NCBI GenBank assembly: GCA_949527715.1 | Contig: CATEWF010000011.1 | Span: forward strand, 1-23,617 | Direction of reading: 5' to 3' | DNA length: 23,617 nucleotides | Source of the DNA: an uncultured Mycoplasmatota bacterium | GTDB lineage: Bacteria; Bacillota_I; Bacilli_A; Mycoplasmatales; Mycoplasmoidaceae | In this document: piece after piece, positions 1-8,128 of the stretch | How the letters are laid out: each line of letters opens with the position of its first letter | Position numbering within the stretch: position 1 is the stretch's first letter | The notes under the pieces: model-generated | The model's database searches: none | What the model saw: only the letters and a program-made list of their open reading frames with translations | What the model was told of the DNA's origin: nothing | Program-made: the position numbers and the translations under genes

Positions 1-26
1 TAATTGATAAAATCACATTTTAGTAT

Positions 27-45
27 TATTTTTATAATATAAATT
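27..45 (+). promoter_or_regulatory. Possible late-type promoter upstream of the portal gene
   Basis: The leader of the portal gene holds an AT-rich tract, TATTTTTATAATATAAATT, ending 12 bases before the ATG. It resembles the TATTTAT elements in front of other head genes but carries two extra T residues in the core, so the match is loose. In DNA this AT-rich a chance match is likely. Confidence 0.3.
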
Positions 46-57
46 AATTTAATATAA

Positions 58-2139
58 ATGGCAAACAATTTATTAACAATATTTCAACGTCTTGGTAATA
101 CTATATCAGGCGATAACACGATGAATGTTAAACAGGCAGCCAATTCTAATTTTTATCAAATAAAACATAATGATATTATTGATACGGCAACCAATCCTGA
201 AGAATATCGGATGAAATTGTTACAAGCAAAACAGCAAACTTTATTAGCGAAACAATGGAAAAAAGCCAATTATGATATTAATAATAAATCATTAACAGGC
301 TTAAATGAATTACGTCTAATGTATCGTGATACAGAGTTAATGGATGGTTTTCCTGAAATCGGTACAGCATTAGATATATTTTCAGAGGAATCTTGTACTA
401 TATCTAACGAAGGATTTATGGTTAATGTAACATCAAAATCTGATAGAATTAAATCTATTTTAAATGATTTATTTACTAACAGATTATCTATTAATGTTAT
501 ATTACCTATGATATGCCGTTCAATGTGTAAATATGGTAACACTTTTATGTTGTTAAACATAGATAAAGATAATGGTGTAATGGGTTGGAAACAATTACCT
601 GTTTATGAAATGGAGCGTTATGAAAATGGTACTGAATACCCATATGTTTCTGCCCCAAATATAAATTTAAATAATGTTGATGAAAATAAAATCGAAGATA
701 CTAAATTTGTATGGGTTGGACAAAGTGAATATATACCTTATCGTAGTTGGCAAATTGCCCATTTTAGATTGCTTTATGATTCGCAATTTTTACCATATGG
801 TACGAGTGTACTTCATAAAGCACGAAGACATTTTAGAATGTTATCTATGATGGAAGATATGATGTTGATTTATCGACTTGACCGTTCAATCGAAAGACGT
901 ATATTTAAAATTAATGTAGGTGCTATTGATGTTGAAGATGTTCCGTCTTATGTACAAGAAATTGCTAATAATTTTAAACGTACACCAATAATTGACCCTA
1001 TGACTGGTCAAGTAGATTTACGTAAAAATATAATGTCTCAAATGGAAGATTTTTTTATTCCTGTAAGAGATGATAATACACCAAGTCCAATTGAAACTCT
1101 TCCTGCGGGTCAAAATTTGACTGCTATGGATGATATTAATTTTATTCAGAATAAAGTATTAACAGCTTTAAGAGTTCCAAAGGCATTTTTAAATTTTGAA
1201 GAAGCACAAGGTGATGGTAAAAATTTATCATTAATGGATGTTAGATTCACTAGAACAACAAACAGGATACAACAGGCATTAATAATGGAATTAAATAAAA
1301 TTGCCATTATACACTTATTTTTACTTGGTTTTACTGATGAATTAACAGACTTCAATATCACAATGAATAATCCTTCTTCACAAGCCGAAATGTTGGAGTT
1401 GGAAAATCTCGCTAAAAAAATTACAACGGCAAAAGATGCCGTATCTGACCCAGGTAACGGAATACCTTTGACTTCAATGACATGGGCGTGGAAACATATA
1501 ATGAAATGGTCTGATAAAGAAATTCAACGTAATCTGGAAGAAATTCGTCTTGAATCGGCATTAGCCGCAGAAATTGCTAAAACAAGTCAAATTATTAAAC
1601 GTACTAAGATATTTGATCCAGTAGATAATATATATGGCGAAACAGGTGCCGAGTATAGTAATGGAAATCCAGAAGAAAACGGTGGTGGTGGTATGCCTAA
1701 TGGTGGAGGTGGTGCTCCTATCGGTGGTGGTGATTTAGATTTTGGTGATGATATGGGAGAAAATGAAATGGAAGATGGTGTCGAAGGTGAAATGAATATG
1801 GAAGATAATACTATGGAAGATAATGCCGAAGGTCCTGAAAATGCTAACCAAGATGCTATACCACCAATGGGTGAAAGTGTTAATCATTCATCAGAACTTT
1901 TATATGAAAATATAATTAAACAATTAAATGAGTTGAAAGAAAATAAAAAAACAAAATATTACAATTCATTAAAAAATAAGTCCGAACATTATGCTGATAT
2001 ATTGTGTGAACGTTTAATTGGTAAAACCTTAAAAGAAGAAACTATTAATAAATCACCTTTTTCAGAAAAAATATTATTAATTAATGAAGATTTAACTAAA
2101 ACAATAAATCAACTAGAAAAATATAATTTAGATAATTAA
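58..2139 (+). CDS. Portal protein, T4 gp20-like
   Basis: Portal subunit: twelve copies would form the ring at one vertex of the prohead through which DNA is packaged and to which the neck attaches. The family signature is clear. Residues 81-112 (LNELRLMYRDTELMDGFPEI and following) match the N-terminal wing of T4-type portals. Residues about 345-390 hold the crown/stem region with LPAGQNLTAMDDINFIQNKV and LRVPKAFL. It is the first gene of a head cluster in T4 order, with the gp21-, gp22- and gp23-like genes downstream. At 693 residues it is much longer than T4 gp20 (524). The excess is mainly C-terminal: a Gly-rich stretch at about 542-560, then a Met/Glu/Asp-rich stretch to about 600, then a charged helical tail. 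The ATG is the only plausible start and follows an A-rich leader. Confidence 0.93.
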   Translation: MANNLLTIFQRLGNTISGDNTMNVKQAANSNFYQIKHNDIIDTATNPEEYRMKLLQAKQQTLLAKQWKKANYDINNKSLTGLNELRLMYRDTELMDGFPEIGTALDIFSEESCTISNEGFMVNVTSKSDRIKSILNDLFTNRLSINVILPMICRSMCKYGNTFMLLNIDKDNGVMGWKQLPVYEMERYENGTEYPYVSAPNINLNNVDENKIEDTKFVWVGQSEYIPYRSWQIAHFRLLYDSQFLPYGTSVLHKARRHFRMLSMMEDMMLIYRLDRSIERRIFKINVGAIDVEDVPSYVQEIANNFKRTPIIDPMTGQVDLRKNIMSQMEDFFIPVRDDNTPSPIETLPAGQNLTAMDDINFIQNKVLTALRVPKAFLNFEEAQGDGKNLSLMDVRFTRTTNRIQQALIMELNKIAIIHLFLLGFTDELTDFNITMNNPSSQAEMLELENLAKKITTAKDAVSDPGNGIPLTSMTWAWKHIMKWSDKEIQRNLEEIRLESALAAEIAKTSQIIKRTKIFDPVDNIYGETGAEYSNGNPEENGGGGMPNGGGGAPIGGGDLDFGDDMGENEMEDGVEGEMNMEDNTMEDNAEGPENANQDAIPPMGESVNHSSELLYENIIKQLNELKENKKTKYYNSLKNKSEHYADILCERLIGKTLKEETINKSPFSEKILLINEDLTKTINQLEKYNLDN

Positions 2140-2143
2140 ATTA

Positions 2144-2155
2144 TATTTATAAATA
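2144..2155 (+). promoter_or_regulatory. Candidate late promoter, palindrome TATTTATAAATA
   Basis: An exact 12-base palindrome lies 20 bases before the ATG of the 311-residue gene, in a 36-base intergenic gap. It contains TATAAATA, the -10 sequence of T4 late promoters, on both strands. The same 12-mer occurs before the scaffold-like gene (4669-4680) and, on the other strand, before the 479-residue gene (12644-12655). A gp55-like sigma factor is encoded in this window. Confidence 0.6.
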
Positions 2156-2175
2156 AGTAAAAATAAAGTAAACTA

Positions 2176-3111
2176 ATGGGAACAATTGATAATAAAAGTG
2201 ATTATGAAAAGGCTTCAATCTTAATGAAATCGGCACTAAAAAAATATGCTGATAATGATTTCGAAGGTGGTGATAAAGATAGAGAAGAAGCCAACAGATT
2301 ATATGATTTAGCAAGAATGTATACTAATAAGGATTTTAACAATCTTGCTTTATATGGCGAAAATAGAAATTTTGGTATCGTATATAATGTTTTTGAAAAA
2401 AACGTTGGTGGCATTTTAAAAGAGAATAAGAAACTAAATGTAATTACTGATTTTATACGTTTAATAAAAAGTAACAAAGTATTGTCAGAACAATTTAATG
2501 TTTATAATACTTTGTGCAATAAATTTATTGATAGTGATATTGATGAATATCTTAATGAAGCATTAACAGTAATACCAAAATTTACGAAACAAGAATTAAT
2601 TGAAAATAATAGTAAGTTAATTGATGTGCTTCGTAAAAATAATATAAATGAATTTATTGATATTGATGAAAAAAAATTATCATTATATGAATCAATTGAA
2701 TTTTTATTGCTAAATAAAAAAACGATTAATAATATTGAAACGTATAATGACCATAAAAAAATCATAAAGGAAAATATCAATAATAATGTAACAGATAAGG
2801 TTTCATTAACAGAAAATGATTATAACACAGAATTACAAAATATTATTGAAAAAAATATTTCTGAATTAAACGAAGATGAAATGCAATTGTTATCTGAATT
2901 ATGTAATGAAAATAAAGAAACTGTTTTTAACCGTTATAAAGATGAAACATTACAATTTATTAGTGAACAAATAACAGGTGCTGAAAATCTTGAAGAAAAA
3001 ATTGATTGGAATAATATAATGAATAAGATTAATTCTAAGAAATATAATGAAAATACTGTTTTAGAAGATATCACATCATTTATTAATATTCAAAATATTA
3101 TTGAAGAGTAA
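2176..3111 (+). CDS. Unrecognised head-module protein (311 aa), possible prohead core or accessory protein
   Basis: I do not recognise this protein by sequence. It is acidic and Asn/Lys/Glu-rich and predicted mostly helical: residues 1-55 look like paired helices with many Ala, Lys and Asp residues, and the rest is a series of charged amphipathic helices without Cys motifs, signal peptide or membrane segment. It sits between the portal and the protease, where T4 has the small prohead core genes 67 and 68, and has a TATTTATAAATA element 20 bases upstream of its ATG. A role in prohead core assembly is inferred from position only. At 311 residues it is much larger than T4 gp67 or gp68, so homology should not be assumed. 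Confidence 0.8.
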   Translation: MGTIDNKSDYEKASILMKSALKKYADNDFEGGDKDREEANRLYDLARMYTNKDFNNLALYGENRNFGIVYNVFEKNVGGILKENKKLNVITDFIRLIKSNKVLSEQFNVYNTLCNKFIDSDIDEYLNEALTVIPKFTKQELIENNSKLIDVLRKNNINEFIDIDEKKLSLYESIEFLLLNKKTINNIETYNDHKKIIKENINNNVTDKVSLTENDYNTELQNIIEKNISELNEDEMQLLSELCNENKETVFNRYKDETLQFISEQITGAENLEEKIDWNNIMNKINSKKYNENTVLEDITSFINIQNIIEE

Positions 3112-3133
3112 ATAAAAAATTTAAATTATTTTT

Positions 3134-3164
3134 TTTGTTAATAGATATTAAAAAAGTATATTTG
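3134..3164 (+). promoter_or_regulatory. Host-type (Bacteroidota) promoter for ORF3
   Basis: TTTG at 3134-3137 and TATATTTG at 3157-3164 are separated by exactly 19 bases. This is a full match to the Bacteroides housekeeping promoter consensus (TTTG at -33, TAnnTTTG at -7, spacer 19-21). The ATG of the next gene is 27 bases downstream, consistent with a short leader. The same arrangement with the same spacer recurs before the endonuclease gene. Confidence 0.72.
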
Positions 3165-3191
3165 TATTAATTGTATATTATATGAATAATA

Positions 3192-3608
3192 ATGATAAAA
3201 GATATTTTATTAGAAAAAAATAATAATTTTGTTACGAAATATGGAACTACTTGCGAAACATTAAAACCTTCGGTTTTGTATTTACGGACAAAAGCCAAAA
3301 TTACTCCATTTATTGAAAAACCAACATTTGAGAATGAAATCGAAAAGATAAAAAATGAATTTTTAGAATACATTGATAAGAATTTAAAAAAAAGCAATCA
3401 ATTTGATAAGAATTATATTTTAAGTGTAGATATAAGTTCAAAAAGTGTTACATATGGTAAAGTATCGTTTTTAAGATACGATATATATTTAAAACCGAAA
3501 ATAAGAAAAACAATAAATGATAATGAAAAACTATTTTTAAAATATTCAACAAAATTGGATAATAAATTATCTAAATTACTAAATAAAAGCGGTATCAAGT
3601 GTATTTGA
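3192..3608 (+). CDS. Unrecognised basic protein (138 aa) in its own transcription unit
   Basis: No family is recognised. The protein is Lys-rich and basic, with a central helical segment (about 45-70, ending in a Lys run), then strand-like segments around residues 76-102 (YILSVDISSKSVTYGKVSFL) and a basic helical C-terminus. There is no signal peptide, membrane helix or zinc motif. The gene is bracketed by a host-type promoter (3134-3164) and a strong hairpin terminator whose stem overlaps the last codons and the TGA stop. It can therefore be transcribed independently of its late neighbours, like a moron. An ATG at 3182 opens a 13-codon frame that overlaps out of phase; the ATG at 3192 is the start of the long frame. 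Confidence 0.75.
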   Translation: MIKDILLEKNNNFVTKYGTTCETLKPSVLYLRTKAKITPFIEKPTFENEIEKIKNEFLEYIDKNLKKSNQFDKNYILSVDISSKSVTYGKVSFLRYDIYLKPKIRKTINDNEKLFLKYSTKLDNKLSKLLNKSGIKCI

Positions 3609-3618
3609 TATCGCTTTT
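3585..3618 (+). terminator. Rho-independent terminator overlapping the ORF3 stop
   Basis: A 14-base-pair stem (3585-3598 with 3605-3618, one G-T pair, 6-base loop) has the sequence AAAAGCGGTATCAA on its left arm and ends in a T run continuing to about 3620. The TGA stop of ORF3 (3606-3608) lies in the right arm, so the terminator is built into the gene end. Confidence 0.8.
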
Positions 3619-3631
3619 TTATTTTACAAAC

Positions 3632-3645
3632 ATATTTATTTAATA
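3632..3645 (+). promoter_or_regulatory. Candidate late promoter of the protease gene, ATATTTATTTAATA
   Basis: The TATTTAT core is present, but the right half (TTAATA) departs from the palindrome found elsewhere. It lies just after the ORF3 terminator and about 37 bases before the protease ATG, so a new start of transcription here would make sense. Confidence 0.42.
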
Positions 3646-3682
3646 TAAGTTTTTTTAATTAAATATTAAATAAATAATAGTG

Positions 3683-4396
3683 ATGAAATATAACATTGAA
3701 CAATTAAATGAAATACGTAAAGGACAAATAGGTACTGGTTTATTAATTGAAAATGATGGTTATATTAATGGTAATAACGATACTATTAAACAAATTCGTG
3801 AAGATATAAATAATCCAAATCTAAAATTGTTTTGTCCAGAACATTTTGTTGTATCTGCTGTTTTTCAAAAATATGGAATTAAAAATGCGAATGGAAGAAT
3901 ATATCCTGAAAATGTATTAAAAAGAGAAGTAGAAAAGTATTTGAATGAAAGAGTTTCTAAACGTGCTTCTTTTGCAGCCCTCGACCATCCAACTTATACC
4001 ACTTTATCTGGACATGATGTTGCCCATATAATAACTGATTTAAGATGGGAAGGTCATACTTTAATTGGGGAAACTGAAATTCATACATCACCTGGTTTTA
4101 GACATTATGGAGTTTGTTCTACTAGTGGTGATTTATTAGCAAATTTGTTAATTTCAAATTGTTTAGTAGGTGTTTCTTCAAGAGGTGTTGGTAGTGTTAA
4201 AACAATGCCTGGTGGTGTATTAATGGTTGACGAAGATTTTGAATTACTTACATTTGATGCAGTTCTTGAACCTAGTACTCCAAACGCTTATATTCGTAAT
4301 ACAGTAGATGAACTTAAACCTTTTATAGAAAACAAAAACGTAGAAAGTCCATTAATAAATGAAAAAATAAATAGAATTAACAAAATATTATGGTAA
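3683..4396 (+). CDS. Prohead protease, T4 gp21-like serine protease
   Basis: Prohead maturation protease of the herpesvirus-assemblin/gp21 fold. It digests the inner core and trims the capsid protein before DNA packaging. With the ATG at 3683 the protein has 237 residues; a GTG at 3680 immediately upstream is in frame but less likely. Visible catalytic signatures are His102 in ALDHP, Ser165/Ser166 in GVSSRG, and Asp192 in TFDAVLEPS, in the order expected for the family. The region around NGRIYP (70-75) also fits. The C-terminus has LINE at about 224-227, an (I/L)-x-E sequence that could be a self-cleavage site. The stop overlaps the start of the next gene by seven bases (ATGGTAA), so the two are likely translationally coupled. 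Confidence 0.93.
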   Translation: MKYNIEQLNEIRKGQIGTGLLIENDGYINGNNDTIKQIREDINNPNLKLFCPEHFVVSAVFQKYGIKNANGRIYPENVLKREVEKYLNERVSKRASFAALDHPTYTTLSGHDVAHIITDLRWEGHTLIGETEIHTSPGFRHYGVCSTSGDLLANLLISNCLVGVSSRGVGSVKTMPGGVLMVDEDFELLTFDAVLEPSTPNAYIRNTVDELKPFIENKNVESPLINEKINRINKILW

Positions 4397-4626
4397 AAAA
4401 CAAAATAATTCTAAAAGAGAACGAATTAAAAGCAATAATAAACGAAAGTATTAAAAAAATAATTTCTGAAGGTAGTACTGAAACAGAAATTTATCGTAAA
4501 TGGCAAGAGATAATTGGATATCTTGGTAATGACTTTTTCGATGTAATATGGGAGTATTTAGATAGTAATACACTATCTGATTTAGTGAATGATACATATC
4601 AAGAAATTCAAAATGGTAATTATTAA
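4390..4626 (+). CDS. Small protein (78 aa) with a possible prohead-protease-cleaved targeting sequence
   Basis: The function is unknown. The gene overlaps the protease gene by seven bases and precedes the scaffold-like gene, so it belongs to the head module. The N-terminal helix (residues about 6-27, ending IINESIKKIISEGS) resembles the N-terminal segment of the following 476-residue protein, which ends RKIISEGE. In both, I-S-E fits the (I/L)-x-E cleavage rule of T4 gp21, which would release the first 27 residues here. The remaining 51 residues form an acidic, aromatic helical piece (WQEIIGYLGNDFFDVIWEYL). Its place and layout recall T4 internal head proteins or small core proteins, whose N-terminal targeting peptide is removed by gp21. 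This is inference from position and motif only. Confidence 0.8.
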   Translation: MVKNKIILKENELKAIINESIKKIISEGSTETEIYRKWQEIIGYLGNDFFDVIWEYLDSNTLSDLVNDTYQEIQNGNY

Positions 4627-4668
4627 AATAATTTATCAAAGAAATTTGAATTTTATAAAAATGTAACA

Positions 4669-4680
4669 TATTTATAAATA
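4669..4680 (+). promoter_or_regulatory. Candidate late promoter of the scaffold-like gene, palindrome TATTTATAAATA
   Basis: Exact copy of the 12-base palindrome, located in the 79-base gap before the scaffold-like gene and 25 bases before its ATG. It continues as AATATA on the 3' side. See the copies at 2144-2155 and 12644-12655. Confidence 0.6.
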
Positions 4681-4705
4681 AATATAATTATAAGACTATA
4701 TTAAT

Positions 4706-6136
4706 ATGGCTAAAGTAGCAAAAAATATACGAAGTCAATACATTCAACAGTTGTTAGAGGATAAAAATAGTTTATCTAACAAGTTACAAGATGTAACTAA
4801 ATCAACTCTTGAAAGTATTATTGGTGAAAATATTGAAAGTAAACTTAGAAAAATAATATCAGAAGGTGAATCTTTTACTGAGGATGAAGTCGATGACCCA
4901 GAAATAACCGACACAGATACTGAAAAAGATGTAACAGACGATGTAGTAGACACAGATACTGAAACAGTAGATGATACTGAAACGGAAACTGAGGAAGATA
5001 CTACTGACATTGTTGATGGTTCGGAAGGCGCAGAAACTGACGCAGAAGATGATGACATATGGAAAGATCTTGAACAATACCAAGGAGAAGACGGTGAATA
5101 CGACTTAACAGGAATGGACACAGATTCCGTTATTAAAGTAATGCAGGTTATGAAACCTACTGACGGTGTTCGTGTTGTTAAAAATAACGATGGTACTATT
5201 ACTCTTAATGATGATGAAACTGAAAAAGAATATATCATTGATATTGATGGTACTGACGATACAGAAGATGTAGCCGATACAGATAATACAGAAGAAGTTT
5301 TTGATGGTGTCGAAGAAAGTAAAAAAACTGGATGTAATGAAGAAACCAACTTAGGTTATACTGATAATTTCCAGAATAAAACTGCAATGACAACACCACC
5401 AAATAATGAACCTGCTAATCCAAAAACTACTTATTCTATGGATGGTGGTGTACCAACAGGAACAGAAAAACGTTGGGCTAATCAGGGAGATAAATCTCCA
5501 TATACAGAAAGCATTGACGAAGAATGTGAAGTTGAAATTGAGTTAGAAAAAGATGACGAAAAAGAAAAAGTCGATGAAACTATGACAACTCAAGAACAAG
5601 GTCCTTATAATAGAGGTACAGGTATGGTACATACAAATACAAATGATAAGGCAGCAAAAGGACGTAATGCACACGCAGGCGGTAAACAAATTTCTGGTAC
5701 TGCTGATAACTCATACTCAAATGCACAGGTTGAAAGCATCATGCGTAAAGCAAATGCAATCTTTACTGAAAACAAAGAATTAAAAGCTTTAATTCCTCAA
5801 ATGAAACAACAGATGATGGAATGTATTGTAATTAACAAAAGTATGGGTAACATGATGAAAATCGTTATGGAAAACAGCACTTCAGTAAATGAGAAGAAAG
5901 ATATCCTTAAACGTTTTACTGGTGTAAAAACTATTGAAGAAAGTGATAACTTATATCAAGTAATTTCTGAAGAGTTAAAACGTGATGGTAAGAAAATGAA
6001 TATGAATAATGTTAATAACGTTATTAATTCACAGTTATCAGAAAGTAAATCTGTAGTATCTGATACTCCTATGTATCAATCTGACGATTTAACAGATACG
6101 TTAAGTTTGATGAAAAGAATGGAAAAAATTAGATAA
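4706..6136 (+). CDS. Prohead core/scaffold-like protein in the gp22 position
   Basis: Probable major internal scaffold of the prohead, inferred from its place directly between the protease and the major capsid gene, where T4 has gene 22. No direct sequence match to gp22 is claimed. The first 53 residues are helical and end in RKIISE, a possible gp21-type cleavage site. Residues about 54-130 are extremely acidic and rich in Asp, Glu and Thr with repeated DTDTE units. The middle is polar and probably disordered, including a TTPPNNEPANPKTTYSMDGG stretch. Residues about 345-476 are helical with many Met and Lys residues and look like the conserved core-forming part. At 476 residues it is longer than T4 gp22 (269). 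Its acidity and repeats fit a protein that is degraded during maturation. Confidence 0.75.
   Translation: MAKVAKNIRSQYIQQLLEDKNSLSNKLQDVTKSTLESIIGENIESKLRKIISEGESFTEDEVDDPEITDTDTEKDVTDDVVDTDTETVDDTETETEEDTTDIVDGSEGAETDAEDDDIWKDLEQYQGEDGEYDLTGMDTDSVIKVMQVMKPTDGVRVVKNNDGTITLNDDETEKEYIIDIDGTDDTEDVADTDNTEEVFDGVEESKKTGCNEETNLGYTDNFQNKTAMTTPPNNEPANPKTTYSMDGGVPTGTEKRWANQGDKSPYTESIDEECEVEIELEKDDEKEKVDETMTTQEQGPYNRGTGMVHTNTNDKAAKGRNAHAGGKQISGTADNSYSNAQVESIMRKANAIFTENKELKALIPQMKQQMMECIVINKSMGNMMKIVMENSTSVNEKKDILKRFTGVKTIEESDNLYQVISEELKRDGKKMNMNNVNNVINSQLSESKSVVSDTPMYQSDDLTDTLSLMKRMEKIR
4910..4964 (+). repeat. Short direct repeat in the acidic region
   Basis: The 16-base sequence GACACAGATACTGAAA occurs at 4910-4925 and again at 4949-4964, in phase with the reading frame (39-base period, 13 codons). 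It encodes DTDTE and shows that the acidic region grew by local duplication. Confidence 0.6.
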
Positions 6137-6161
6137 AAACATCATTTTCTGATTTTACGAT

Positions 6162-6177
6162 ATATTTATATAATATA
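6162..6177 (+). promoter_or_regulatory. Candidate late promoter of the major capsid gene
   Basis: ATATTTATATAATATA lies 28 bases before the capsid ATG. It keeps the TATTTAT core but not the AAATA half of the palindrome. The A-rich leader that follows contains AGTAAAAAT (6191-6199), a 9-base string also present in the leader of the 311-residue gene (2156-2164). Confidence 0.5.
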
Positions 6178-6205
6178 ATAATAAGAAAAAAGTAAAAATT
6201 AAAAT

Positions 6206-8107
6206 ATGCGTGAACTTTTAACAAGCGGTGCAGTCGGTAATATTGAACTTAATGCACAGAAAAAAATTAGAGAAAGCATACAGAACAGATGGGAACGTCT
6301 AGGACTTGTAGAAGGTCTTCAAGGACACATTAAAGAAACAGTTTCTACATTATATGAAAACCAGGCTAAACACTTGATTTATGAAGCAACTTCAGCCGAT
6401 AACTCAGGTTCGTTTGAAACAGTTGTTTTCCCTCTTATCAGACGTGTATTTAGCAAGTTGCTTGCTAATGACATTGTATCTGTACAAGCAATGAACTTAC
6501 CAATTGGTAAATTATTCTTTATTAAACCTGTTACTTCTGAAAGAGAATGGGATTATGCCGACCAGACAAAAATTACTGATGGTGATACAGGCAGACACGT
6601 TGGTTTAATGGGCTATCAGAGAAGAAATAGATTCTTTGACAAAGATGCAACTTTTGATGCAAATGACAAAACACGTAGATCATTTGAGGAATATGGACGT
6701 TATGCATTACCTGATGAGGTAGTTGAACCTGTACAGAACGATGCTAACACAACTGAACCTCAAGTTACTCGTTATATGAAGAAAACATTATATGATTTAT
6801 TCTATAATGACTTCTTATTCGACAACTCAAAAGGTCGTGTAACTATTAAAGTAGGTACTGCTGATGTAGTTTCTATTGCACCTAACGGTGATTACGTTAC
6901 AGCAACTATGGCAGATTATCCTGTAAATAGTGCAGATGGTTCTATCAGTAGCGTAATGCTTCAGGTTGGAGGTTTTTCTTCTTATAATGCAGGTCGTCTA
7001 ACTGGTCCTGATGGTAATGAAATGGATAGCGAAGCATTCTTAGCTTCATTAAAAGTAATTGCCGTTGATGCTATCGGTGATGCTGCTGACGAAAAATATA
7101 CAACTTTCAAAGCAGGTGAATCAATTCCTTTCAGAGTTGTAACACAGAAATATGGCGCACAGTTAGTTGATTATGGTGAAAATATTTGTGATGGTCAAGG
7201 TAAAATGTATATTGAACTTGATTTAACAAAACCTTGCAAAGAACAAGGAAAAACTATTAATGGTTATATCGGTATCGACCCAACTGTAGGACATGCACTT
7301 GATGCTAAAACAGCATTCCAGATTGCTTGGGCACAGTACGATTCACTTGAATTAGAAACTGAAATGGGTGAAGTTTCTTTCCAACTTACAGCAGAAACTG
7401 TTTCAGTAGAAGAAAGAAAACTTAGGGCAACTTGGTCACCTGAACTTGCACAAGACGTTTCAGCGTTCCAAAACATTGACGCAGAAGCAGAATTAACAGC
7501 AATTCTTTCTGAACAAATTGCAGCCGAAATTGACCGTGAAATCTTACGTGACTTACGTAAAGCCGCTCCTTGGCAGGCACGTTGGGACTACAATGGATGG
7601 CAACGTCTTGGTACAACTTCAACTGTGTACACACAGAAAGATTGGAATCAGACATTAATGACTAAGATTAATCAGATTTCAGCCCAAATCCAAAAATCTA
7701 CACTTCGTGGTGGTGCTGACTTCATCGTAGTATCTGCTGAAATTTCAGCCGTATTAAACGACCTTGAATATTTCCACGTAACAGATGCTTCCGCTGAAAG
7801 CGACCAATATAATATGGGTATTGAAAAGATTGGTTCATTACAAGGACGTTATAAAGTAATTGTTGACCCATATGCGCCTCATTGGTCATTAATTATGGGA
7901 CACCACGGTACTTCATTACTTGATACAGGTTATATCTATGCACCATATGTGCCAATGGCTTTAACACCAACAATGTATAATCCATTCAACTTTGCACCTG
8001 TAAAAGGTATCTGTACTCGTTATGCTAAGAAATTAGTTAATAACAAATACTATGGTGCTATCCGTGTTGATGGACTTGTATATTGGAATCCTAATGAACT
8101 TCGTTAA
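6206..8107 (+). CDS. Major capsid protein, T4 gp23-like
   Basis: Main shell protein of the head, HK97 fold. The N-terminal region with FETVVFPLIRRVFSKLLAND, VSVQAMNLPIGKLFFI and the C-terminal KYYGAIRVDGLVYWNPNEL are typical of gp23-type proteins. A propeptide of 60 residues is likely: LIYE ends at Glu60 and is followed by ATSADNSGSFE, matching the (I/L)-x-E rule and lying close to the T4 gp23 cut after Glu65. At 633 residues it is larger than T4 gp23 (521); the extra residues appear to lie in the middle, about 190-330, possibly an insertion domain on the outer surface. Base composition and codon choice differ from the neighbours, with more CGT, C-ending and G-ending codons, as expected for a very highly expressed gene. 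A terminator follows 21 bases after the stop. Confidence 0.95.
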   Translation: MRELLTSGAVGNIELNAQKKIRESIQNRWERLGLVEGLQGHIKETVSTLYENQAKHLIYEATSADNSGSFETVVFPLIRRVFSKLLANDIVSVQAMNLPIGKLFFIKPVTSEREWDYADQTKITDGDTGRHVGLMGYQRRNRFFDKDATFDANDKTRRSFEEYGRYALPDEVVEPVQNDANTTEPQVTRYMKKTLYDLFYNDFLFDNSKGRVTIKVGTADVVSIAPNGDYVTATMADYPVNSADGSISSVMLQVGGFSSYNAGRLTGPDGNEMDSEAFLASLKVIAVDAIGDAADEKYTTFKAGESIPFRVVTQKYGAQLVDYGENICDGQGKMYIELDLTKPCKEQGKTINGYIGIDPTVGHALDAKTAFQIAWAQYDSLELETEMGEVSFQLTAETVSVEERKLRATWSPELAQDVSAFQNIDAEAELTAILSEQIAAEIDREILRDLRKAAPWQARWDYNGWQRLGTTSTVYTQKDWNQTLMTKINQISAQIQKSTLRGGADFIVVSAEISAVLNDLEYFHVTDASAESDQYNMGIEKIGSLQGRYKVIVDPYAPHWSLIMGHHGTSLLDTGYIYAPYVPMALTPTMYNPFNFAPVKGICTRYAKKLVNNKYYGAIRVDGLVYWNPNELR

Positions 8108-8128
8108 TCAACGATTAAATTAAATATT

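Noticed and set aside
3182..3223. A 13-codon frame overlapping the start of ORF3 out of phase, as an upstream regulatory ORF
   Set aside because: ATG and short open frames are expected by chance in such AT-rich DNA, and there is no sign of conservation or structure.
4744..5349. A 201-codon Ser/Val-rich open frame on the minus strand, antisense to the scaffold-like gene
   Set aside because: It mirrors the Asp/Glu/Thr repeats of the real gene, gives low-complexity Ser/Val protein without any domain, and has no promoter or neighbour on that strand.
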